Source: JAKVKY01 sp964293585 (lineage in GTDB: Bacteria; Bacillota; Negativicutes; Acidaminococcales; Acidaminococcaceae). Taken from it: 29,351 nucleotides of DNA. Location: contig CAXYYS010000023.1 in the NCBI GenBank assembly GCA_964293585.1, positions 1 to 29,351 on the forward strand, read 5' to 3'. Shown here in pieces: positions 23,040 through 29,351 of the stretch (position 1 is the first letter of the stretch; each line of letters begins with the position of its first letter). The position numbers and the translations under genes were made by a program. The notes beneath the pieces were generated by a model, which searched no databases, was not told where the DNA came from, and saw only the letters and a program-made list of their open reading frames with translations.

Positions 23040-24305
23040 TTAAATACGGACACGCAAGGTAAAAATATTGTTGGCACAATTAAAAGCATAGATGCCCTGA
23101 TGTTTTTTCACCAGGCTGATAATACTGCGTACCCCCTGGCCATGCCCCGGCATAATGCTTACGGGCAGGCTGTTTTTAAAGATGATTCCCGTCAGGCAGG
23201 AATTTTTAACTTCCAGCAGCAACCTGTCATTCTGATTTTCCAGGCGCAGGGTCAGGGTCCTGGCGCCAGGAAAACATTGTTCTGCACCATGGATAGCATT
23301 TTCCAGGGCGTTGTCTAAGAGCAGGAACAGTTCCGTCTCGTCCAAACCCTGTAAACTATCCAGGCGAATCTTATACAGCGTTTGGATGCCAGCTGCTTCC
23401 GCCCGGGCATGCCAGGCTGACAAAACCAGGTTTAGAGGATCATTTTGGGAATAGCGGACCAGTTTGGTAGCATCCACGGCCCCCTGCAGATTCCTAATAT
23501 AACCACGGGCTGCCGCCAGATCACCCTCCTGCAGATAAGCATCCAGCGTATTAAGGTGGTGACGCATATCGTGGCGATAGATGGTCATCTGTTCTCGGGA
23601 CTGTTCCAGGAACTTTAACTGCCGGTTCAACTGTGTCTTCTGTACCTGGAATAAGGTTTCCTTCAAACCATTTTTATGTTGGAACTGTATTTGCTGAAGC
23701 AAGTTCAGGCTGGTAAAAATGATGAACAGGACCACGAGAGTACCCATACCCTCAATCGCTGCCGGATGGTGGTACAGCAACCTGGTGCAAACCGTCAGGA
23801 CATACGACATGGCATAAAATACGCCCGGTATGATGACTAACAGCTTGCCCACATGGTCTGCTTCGTACTCCACCTGGCGCAGCCGCGGCGCCAGATAGCG
23901 CCAGGCTAAATAAAACAGCACCGGCGTCAGGAGAATCTGGACGCCGTAGTAAGCCTCAGGCGAACCGGTCCAGATTAAATTAGCCAGGGAACCCAACCAT
24001 TTACGGGGCGTACATAAGATATAGGCCGTAAAAACTGCCAGCAAAGAAATCGTCCAGGTCTTCCGGAAAACATAATGCAAGGCCAGTAAAAGCGGCAGAT
24101 GGATCACGAGAGGATAGGCTTGTACCAAAATTTCCCGGCCGCCCAGTTTATAAACAAGGAAACTAAGGAAAAGCAAAACCACGCCAGAGCCACCGCACTG
24201 CCATCCTTGCCGTCTGTTCCCCGGCAGACTTACAAAGATAAAGGACAGGGCTGTGCCATAGATTGTTACCGTGACATAGTTAAGCAAGGTCAGGATATCA
24301 ACCAT
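23040..24305 (-). CDS. AgrC/BlpH-type sensor histidine kinase (GHKL, HPK10-like)
   Basis: 421 residues from ATG 24305 (GGAGG five bases upstream). The N-terminal half, to about residue 205, has six or so hydrophobic spans. A coiled linker follows, then the phosphoacceptor box IYRHDMRHHLNTLDAYL (His245), the N-box LLLDNALENAI (Asn333, Asn337) and a G-box GHGQGVRSI. This is the layout of peptide-sensing kinases paired with LytTR regulators in Firmicutes. No AgrB/AgrD-like peptide or export gene lies nearby, so the signal is unknown. Its start overlaps the regulator's end by eight bases, so the pair is coupled and should form one system. Confidence 0.9.
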   Translation of the reverse strand: MVDILTLLNYVTVTIYGTALSFIFVSLPGNRRQGWQCGGSGVVLLFLSFLVYKLGGREILVQAYPLVIHLPLLLALHYVFRKTWTISLLAVFTAYILCTPRKWLGSLANLIWTGSPEAYYGVQILLTPVLFYLAWRYLAPRLRQVEYEADHVGKLLVIIPGVFYAMSYVLTVCTRLLYHHPAAIEGMGTLVVLFIIFTSLNLLQQIQFQHKNGLKETLFQVQKTQLNRQLKFLEQSREQMTIYRHDMRHHLNTLDAYLQEGDLAAARGYIRNLQGAVDATKLVRYSQNDPLNLVLSAWHARAEAAGIQTLYKIRLDSLQGLDETELFLLLDNALENAIHGAEQCFPGARTLTLRLENQNDRLLLEVKNSCLTGIIFKNSLPVSIMPGHGQGVRSIISLVKKHQGIYAFNCANNIFTLRVRI

Positions 24306-25026
24306 CTGTACCTCCCTCAAAACAAAAATCTAAAAACCGTTGCCGCAGTTCTTTGAGGACGCTGCGGGCAATGGGCAGGATCTCGCCATTTTTCAGGCAT
24401 AAATCCGTACCCTTAAGGTCGCTGATATAATACATGTTCACTACCACCGAACGATGGGCCTTAATAAAATAGGGCAGCTGCAGCAATTGTGCCGCCAGAT
24501 CTTTAAACTGGCCGTTGCTGTCATAAATCTCACCGGAAGCCAGGTGACATCTCTGGCGTTTCCCCATAGCTTCTACATAGATGACATTACTGGGTTCAAC
24601 CTTGTGCAGCCGGTTCCCATCCTGCAGCACAAGCATGTTTTCCTGCGTCGGCAGGACCGTAAGCTTATCCAGCAGCGCAAACAGCTTGTCCTGCTGCACC
24701 GGTTTCAGCATGTAATAAACCGCGCCCATGGCATAGCTTTCTTCCACATAGTCGGAGACGGAACTTAAAAAGATAATATTTGCTGCACCGTTGTCCGCTT
24801 TTAATTGACGCGCCAGCTCGACGCCGTTCTTTCCCGGCATCATGATATCCAGAAAGTACGCGTCAAAATTAGTCTTTTGGCGCAGCAGCACTTCCTCTAA
24901 CTCTGCCGCTTCCTTATAAAAGCAACAGGACAAAAGACCGGGATGCTGCTTGGCATAAGCATCCAACTGTTCTTGAAGTCTGACCTTATCTCCTGCTTCA
25001 TCCTCGCAAATAGCTATCCTGAACAT
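24298..25026 (-). CDS. LytTR-family response regulator
   Basis: 242 residues from ATG 25026. Receiver domain: acidic pocket CEDE (Glu8-Glu10), phosphoacceptor Asp60 in YFLDIMMPGKNG, switch Ser near SSVSDYV and Lys in YYMLKPV. C-terminal LytTR DNA-binding domain from about residue 135, with VIYVEAMGKRQRCHLASGE, FIKAHRSVVVNMYYI and LPIARSVLKELRQRFLDF. A longer frame starts at 25080, but a promoter candidate would begin transcription about there and the family usually starts just at FRIAICEDE; the ribosome site of 25026 (GGGGA) is weak, so the start is uncertain. LytTR regulators bind direct repeats 21 bp apart, and such a repeat lies upstream of the neighbouring autotransporter gene. Confidence 0.92.
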   Translation of the reverse strand: MFRIAICEDEAGDKVRLQEQLDAYAKQHPGLLSCCFYKEAAELEEVLLRQKTNFDAYFLDIMMPGKNGVELARQLKADNGAANIIFLSSVSDYVEESYAMGAVYYMLKPVQQDKLFALLDKLTVLPTQENMLVLQDGNRLHKVEPSNVIYVEAMGKRQRCHLASGEIYDSNGQFKDLAAQLLQLPYFIKAHRSVVVNMYYISDLKGTDLCLKNGEILPIARSVLKELRQRFLDFCFEGGTDG

Positions 25027-25092
25027 CCCGGTCCCCGCTTTGTCACCCAACTTAAATTGCTGTAGCTTTTCATGGCACATCCACTTATTTTA

Positions 25093-25121
25093 ATGATAAT
25101 ACCAAAATCAGCCTTTCGCAA
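25093..25121 (-). promoter_or_regulatory. Candidate promoter of the regulator-kinase pair
   Basis: Minus strand: -35 TTGCGA (25116-25121), 17-base spacer, -10 TATCAT (25093-25098), starting just after the autotransporter stop. It would give a leader of about 55 bases to the start at 25026. No strong terminator separates it from the autotransporter, so readthrough is also possible. Confidence 0.45.
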
Positions 25122-25122
25122 C

Positions 25123-28100
25123 TTAGAAAGACCATCTTGCTCCCACGTTCACTTGTACGTTGTTGGTCAGCTGGCCGGTATATTTGCTGAGTTCGCCGTA
25201 GACGTTGCAGTTCTTAGCCACCTTGGCCGTACCGCCCAGGGTAAAGATACACCAGTTCTTAGCCGTATCTTCGCTATAAGCATACGGATAGAAAGTGCTG
25301 TCAGAGGCAATCAGGTTCACGCCGCCGCCAAAATCGTGGAAGTAAGAAGCTTTGGCATAGTAGCTGCCTACATTTTTAAGTTCCCGGCCTGCAGCCAGAC
25401 CTAGCCTGGCAATGGCGGAGTTCTGCGCTTCAGCGTAAATGTTCATGCCCGTACTGGTGTCGTATTCCGTACTGTTAATCCGGCTCAGGGTAAATTCCAG
25501 CTGCGGCTCTACGAAAAAGCCGTTAGTCTTACGGATCCTCCGGCCGATTTCGCCGCCGATACTGTAGCTCCAGGTCTTGCAATCAGAAGTGTACGGATTG
25601 GCAGTATTGGTCACGTCATAACTGTTGGACAACTTGCCAACCTTGGCAATGAGATCGTAATAGTTACCGTTCTTGGCAACCCAGGTCTGGTACAAGCTTA
25701 AAGTACCCTCGCTCAAATCGCCGGAGCCAACTTCGTACTCGCCGGTACCCTTGGCATAACTAAATGCGGCGCCCCGGTAAAAAGTACCGGTATCGCCCTG
25801 AAAGTCTTTATCGTAGCCCAGCTGGAAATAATTGTACTTTAAAGAATTATCAGCGCCTTTTTCCAGCTTGTTGTGCTCATATCTGGCCCAGATGCCGGAT
25901 TCAGCCGATTCCAAACTACGTAAATCGCCCAGACGCTTTTGCAGGTTGTTCAGCTCGGCGCTGACCCACAGGTTGTGCATGGCCATCCGCTCATGACGTG
26001 CTTCCCGCATAGGACGGGAAGGAGCGGTCAAGGTTTGCCGTGGATCCGGGGTCGGTTCCGGCGTGGGGGTTGGCGTAGGATCAGGCGTCGGAGTTGGTGT
26101 CGGAGTTGGCGTGGGATCAGGCGTTGGTGTAGGTGTCGGTTCTACGTTGGTAATAGCCAGCTTGGTCACATAATATTTCCCGTCGTTTTCGGTCGTTATC
26201 GTAGGCGTGTAATCGTACCCATTATAAGAATCGGCCACGCCGGCGACGGCAGGAGTGGTAGTGCCACCATTAATGGTCAAAACCCTGGCCTTGCCGGTGA
26301 TGCTGCTGTCATTATCCAGACCGCTGACGGCCAAAGCCGGGTCATAAGCCACATCAATGCCCAGGTTCGTGGCAGAGTTACTGGTGATGATAAACTCATC
26401 GGCGATGTTCTGCTGGATATTGGAATTAACCACCAGCACCCCTCCATCACCAGCTAAGCTGGCAATGGTCATAGTACGTTTAGTCACATTAGGATCACGG
26501 GTGGTATCATCCCAGGTCAAGTCAATCTTACCAGCATTACTCAGGATAAGATTAGCCGCAGTAGTAATGTCGTTTACCGTATTAGTCAGGCTATAAGTAG
26601 TTGTATCATCGCCATTAATAAAGCTGCCGTTGCGATTATCAAAAACCGGCTGCCAGGTAGCACCATTGGTGAAGGTAAGATTATTGGTTCCTGTCTCGGA
26701 TTCCGTAGCCGTGGCATTTAAGATATTACCCTGTAAATAAGAAGCAGCACCGTCCAGAATAATATTATTCGTACCACTGCTGCAAGCAACCACGTCGCCG
26801 GTTAACTGCACTTTTTTCCCCAGACTGGTAGTACCGTCCCCTGTATTAATGTCCAGTACGGCCCCAGTACCATAGGTATACACAGCAGCGGCTTCATCCT
26901 CTTTGTCAGCAGCACTGTTCGTAATAGTAGCCGAGAGCACGGTATCACCTGTAAGCTTGGTTGTATTACTATTAGAATTATAAAGACCGTTGGCAATAGC
27001 ATGGGTATAATCACTAGCTGTGCCGAGAGCTTGCACCTTGGCGGTAAGACCGTCTATAGTACAAGGATTGCTACCACCAAGCTGCAGACCGTAAGCTTTG
27101 GCAAGGGCATTATATTGAGCGCTGCCTGCCAAGGCTGCAACTTTTGTCAGCGTAATTTGTTGATATTCAGGCATGCCTGTAGAAGAAGTAACTCTCATAC
27201 CAGTAGCATCCGCAGAGGCATAACCTTGATTGGCGGTTCCGCCTTGGGCTAATACTTCGTCTACCGTAACAGTACCGCTAACTTTTGAACTATAAAACGT
27301 TAGACCTGTTGCCATAGCACCCACGTTAGCATTTTCTCCCAAAGCAGTACCACCTACGGCCTTGACCGTGCCTATATGTATATTGCCACCAATAGTAGTA
27401 TTATTATTCCAAGCCATAATACCAGAAGCACCAGCACTTTTATCGGCACCTTTTATATCGACACCAGACGAAATAGTTTCTGCGCTTACTGCATCAATAT
27501 CCACATTACCGGTAATGGAAGCAACATAAGTTATACCATTAGCAATAGCCTGAGAAAGCTGAGCCGCATCATTGGCAGCCCCGGCCACAGCCTTAACTTC
27601 TGTGATATGTACATTGCCTTTAATGTTAATACCGTTATAAAGGTTTGCGTTAGAATTTATACCGTAAGCAAAGGCGCTGGAATAATCCCCAGTGCCATTA
27701 CCTGCTTGTACGATACCACCGGTAGCGGTCGCTGCAAAAGTGCTAGTGGTATTTTCAACACCTATGTTTAATTTGCCGCCATCATTATACGCGCCATACG
27801 CACTGGCACTTGCCACATTTCCAGCACTATTTGGATCGGCAGCGCTACCACCCTGGGCCGTGGCCGTGATGTTCACCTGTCCTACATTAATGGTGCCTGT
27901 GCCATAGTTATTATACAAACCGGCTGCGCGAGCCGTAGCATCAGCACCTATATAGTTGGTATACGAACTAACAGTAGCTTTGGTACTGCTAGCATTACCG
28001 CCCTTAGCCGTAGCTGTAATGGTCAAAGGCTGGTTAATGGTAATGGTACCACTGGCAGTAGGGTCTGTCCTCCAGCCCGTTTCCTTGCCATTGGTATTGA

Positions 28101-28626
28101 GCACACCGGCAGCAAAGGCACATTTTTTTACGTAGTCGGCACTAGTACCATCGCCCGCCTGTACCTCAGTATTAATGGTGATGGGTCCTGCTGCACTCAC
28201 CGTCAGCACATTAGTAGCAACAGTACCATAATTCATGATGCCTACAGAGCCAATATTTTTTAATTCGTAGTCAGAGCCACTGGCATCCAAGCCTGTGCTG
28301 TTAACGGAAATAGTGGTATCAGTACCCAAATAAGTGGTCTGGGTTGTAGCCTTATCCTTATCTAGCAAGATACCCTGCTGCACATAAATAGGTACACGAG
28401 TTGATTTATTTTGGTAAATATTGACCGTATAACACCAATCATCCAAGCTATCCTTGTTAACGGCAATAGAAGTAAAGGGTTCTTCTTCCGTACCACTGTT
28501 GCGATAGCTATTCACAGTAAATGGGGCATCGCCACCAATCACCGGCGACGCCCACGCTGTTCCCCCTGCCAAAAGTGTTGCCATAACCGCCAGAGTTAAA
28601 ATCTTTTTTCCGGGTAAACTTCGCAT
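25123..28626 (-). CDS. Type Va autotransporter with repeat-rich passenger and Pro-Thr linker
   Basis: Surface protein of 1,167 residues exported through its own C-terminal barrel. Signal peptide MRSLPGKKILTLAVMATLL, with a likely cut after AWA (residue 27). Passenger (about 28-825): Gly/Ala/Thr/Asn-rich, predicted beta-helix, with roughly ten repeats of 33-45 residues of the form GNVxIxxVxAxxGxAxxxxAxAxGI. A Thr-Pro/Asp-Pro linker lies at about residues 828-862. The beta-barrel (about 890-1167) starts after a predicted helix NLWVSAELNNLQKRLGDLR, contains GIWARYEHNK and YFQLGYDKDF, and ends in ARWSF with the terminal Phe needed for outer-membrane insertion. ATG 28626 has AAGGA ten bases upstream. 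No adhesin or protease catalytic motif was recognised. Base composition of the passenger looks more AT-rich than its neighbours. Probably controlled by the adjacent two-component pair. Confidence 0.93.
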   Translation of the reverse strand: MRSLPGKKILTLAVMATLLAGGTAWASPVIGGDAPFTVNSYRNSGTEEEPFTSIAVNKDSLDDWCYTVNIYQNKSTRVPIYVQQGILLDKDKATTQTTYLGTDTTISVNSTGLDASGSDYELKNIGSVGIMNYGTVATNVLTVSAAGPITINTEVQAGDGTSADYVKKCAFAAGVLNTNGKETGWRTDPTASGTITINQPLTITATAKGGNASSTKATVSSYTNYIGADATARAAGLYNNYGTGTINVGQVNITATAQGGSAADPNSAGNVASASAYGAYNDGGKLNIGVENTTSTFAATATGGIVQAGNGTGDYSSAFAYGINSNANLYNGINIKGNVHITEVKAVAGAANDAAQLSQAIANGITYVASITGNVDIDAVSAETISSGVDIKGADKSAGASGIMAWNNNTTIGGNIHIGTVKAVGGTALGENANVGAMATGLTFYSSKVSGTVTVDEVLAQGGTANQGYASADATGMRVTSSTGMPEYQQITLTKVAALAGSAQYNALAKAYGLQLGGSNPCTIDGLTAKVQALGTASDYTHAIANGLYNSNSNTTKLTGDTVLSATITNSAADKEDEAAAVYTYGTGAVLDINTGDGTTSLGKKVQLTGDVVACSSGTNNIILDGAASYLQGNILNATATESETGTNNLTFTNGATWQPVFDNRNGSFINGDDTTTYSLTNTVNDITTAANLILSNAGKIDLTWDDTTRDPNVTKRTMTIASLAGDGGVLVVNSNIQQNIADEFIITSNSATNLGIDVAYDPALAVSGLDNDSSITGKARVLTINGGTTTPAVAGVADSYNGYDYTPTITTENDGKYYVTKLAITNVEPTPTPTPDPTPTPTPTPTPDPTPTPTPEPTPDPRQTLTAPSRPMREARHERMAMHNLWVSAELNNLQKRLGDLRSLESAESGIWARYEHNKLEKGADNSLKYNYFQLGYDKDFQGDTGTFYRGAAFSYAKGTGEYEVGSGDLSEGTLSLYQTWVAKNGNYYDLIAKVGKLSNSYDVTNTANPYTSDCKTWSYSIGGEIGRRIRKTNGFFVEPQLEFTLSRINSTEYDTSTGMNIYAEAQNSAIARLGLAAGRELKNVGSYYAKASYFHDFGGGVNLIASDSTFYPYAYSEDTAKNWCIFTLGGTAKVAKNCNVYGELSKYTGQLTNNVQVNVGARWSF
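26042..26146. repeat. Low-complexity repeat coding the Thr-Pro linker of the autotransporter
   Basis: Plus-strand reading consists of GGCGT/GGTGT-type hexamer repeats interrupted by GGATCAGG. On the coding strand it encodes alternating Thr-Pro with Asp-Pro and Glu-Pro punctuations. Slippage here could vary linker length in steps of two residues without breaking the frame. Confidence 0.85.
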
Positions 28627-28730
28627 ATGCTTCCCGTCCTTTCGCCTTTAGTAATTCCTGTCCATTTTCACATTATGCTCCGACTCTCAGTATTAACTTA
28701 ACATGAAAAATGTTTTTAAAAAATGCCCAG

Positions 28731-28762
28731 GGAACGAGTTGTCGTTTTATAGGAACGAATTG
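28731..28762 (-). promoter_or_regulatory. Probable LytTR-regulator binding site upstream of the autotransporter gene
   Basis: Direct repeat GGAACGAGTTG (28731-28741) and GGAACGAATTG (28752-28762), 10 of 11 bases identical and exactly 21 bases apart (plus-strand reading; CAAYTCGTTCC on the coding strand). AgrA/ComE-like LytTR regulators bind paired direct repeats with two-helical-turn spacing. The site is about 105 bases before the autotransporter start; the promoter between them is not clear (a CATAAT-like -10 near 28670 is possible). The adjacent LytTR regulator is the obvious candidate. Confidence 0.6.
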
Positions 28763-28796
28763 CATATAGATGAAACAAAGGCTGCGTTCTGAACAT

Positions 28797-28834
28797 AAAA
28801 AAATTCAGGCCGGGTACGCGCTACCTGACCTGAA
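28797..28834 (-). terminator. Terminator of the trp operon end
   Basis: Minus strand: TTCAGG (28829-28834) / CCTGAA (28804-28809) with inner GGTA/TACC pairing, followed by seven T (28797-28803). Between it and the trpA stop is a second hairpin GTGGCAG/CTGCCAC overlapping the stop codon. Confidence 0.85.
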
Positions 28835-28855
28835 AATTAAAATTCCTGTGGCAGC

Positions 28856-29351
28856 TTATTTTCCTGCCACAGCTTGCACCATCGCCGCCACATACCGGCG
28901 TACCGGTGCCACCGCGTCCTGGCCGTGCTGCTCGATAATTTTTACGATGGCGCTGCCCACGATGGCGCCGTCGCTTAAGGCGGCCATCTTCGCCGCCTGC
29001 TCCGGGGTAGCGATGCCGAAACCTACGGCTACCGGCTTCGAGGAAACTTTGCGGATCTCCTTGACGATGGCGCCGATATCCGTGGTGATCTCCCGGCGCA
29101 CGCCGGTAACGCCCAGGCTGGACACCAGGTAAATATAGCCCATGGCTTCCCTGGCGATCATCTGGATGCGGTCCTTGGATGTGGGCGCGATGAGAGAGAT
29201 CAAATCCACGCCGTATTTCTTACAGGCGCCCAGCACCTCGCCTTTTTCCTCAAAGGGAATATCCGGGATGATGGTGCCGTCCACGCCAACTTCGGCGCAC
29301 TTAGCGTAAAATTTATCCGTACCGTAGGTAAAGATAGGATTGATGTAGGTT
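28856..29351 (-). CDS. trpA: Tryptophan synthase alpha chain (C-terminal part, cut by window edge)
   Basis: Cleaves indole-3-glycerol phosphate to indole, which passes to TrpB. The open frame continues to the right edge, reading TYINPIFTYGTDKFYAKCAE and then VGVDGTIIPDIPFEEKGE, LISLIAPTSKDRIQMIA, YIYLVSSLGVTGVRREI, KPVAVGFGIATPEQAA and DGAIVGSAIVKII, all typical of TrpA. About 164 of the usual 260-270 residues are present. The catalytic Glu/Asp of the N-terminal third lie outside the window. A terminator follows directly, so trpA is the last gene of its operon. The GTG at 29284 is internal, not the start. Confidence 0.96.
   Translation of the reverse strand, partial: TYINPIFTYGTDKFYAKCAEVGVDGTIIPDIPFEEKGEVLGACKKYGVDLISLIAPTSKDRIQMIAREAMGYIYLVSSLGVTGVRREITTDIGAIVKEIRKVSSKPVAVGFGIATPEQAAKMAALSDGAIVGSAIVKIIEQHGQDAVAPVRRYVAAMVQAVAGK

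Noticed and set aside
26042..26146. Short direct repeats as a possible CRISPR array
   Set aside because: The repeats are hexamer-based, have no unique spacers and encode an in-frame Thr-Pro linker of the autotransporter.
29284..29351. Start of trpA at GTG 29284
   Set aside because: The frame stays open upstream and encodes conserved TrpA sequence to the window edge, so 29284 is an internal codon.

Overview
The window looks like chromosomal DNA of an anaerobic Firmicute with an outer membrane (class Negativicutes, perhaps an Acidaminococcus or Phascolarctobacterium relative). Firmicute-style features are a PyrR-type attenuator on the pyrimidine operon, strong AGGAGG ribosome sites, a tandem glycine riboswitch and an AgrC/LytTR two-component pair. 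An outer membrane is shown by a large type V autotransporter whose beta-barrel ends in Phe. A ferredoxin-fused electron transfer flavoprotein fits a strict anaerobe. The genus is inference; no rRNA lies in the window. I saw no tRNA, rRNA, CRISPR, insertion sequence or phage gene.

Layout. (1) 1-4754, minus strand: de novo pyrimidine operon pyrB-pyrC-carA-carB, with overlapping genes. It has its own promoter and a leader with a PyrR-binding loop and terminator; carB runs off the left edge. (2) 4817-10121, minus: etfB, etfA (with an N-terminal 2x[4Fe-4S] domain), pyk and an unrecognised all-helical protein, apparently one transcript from a promoter near 10092-10121. (3) 10216-13965, minus: dnaE. 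(4) 14062-17361, plus: two tandem paralogous lipoprotein amino-acid binding proteins of the LivJ/LivK family. The first has a structured leader with an internal terminator; the second has a tandem glycine riboswitch. No permease or ATPase gene accompanies them. (5) 17505-18629, minus: an M20 tripeptidase-like peptidase, divergent from (6) 18792-20547, plus: yhdT-panF (pantothenate/Na+ symport) behind a compact structured leader, followed by an inositol-monophosphatase-family gene. (7) 21510-22875, minus: a DEDDh exonuclease and a DUF4867-like protein. (8) 23040-28626, minus: histidine kinase, LytTR response regulator and the autotransporter. (9) From 28856, minus: the 3' part of trpA.

How they connect. 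The pyrimidine genes supply the first three steps to dihydroorotate and are probably shut off by UMP-PyrR. The two binding proteins, the peptidase and the Etf fit an amino-acid-fermenting lifestyle. Upstream of the autotransporter is an 11-bp direct repeat with exactly 21-bp periodicity, the geometry of LytTR-regulator sites. This suggests that the adjacent kinase/regulator pair controls the surface protein. The most interesting regulatory DNA is in three leaders: the one before the first binding protein, the glycine riboswitch before the second, and the SD-mimic leader before yhdT-panF.
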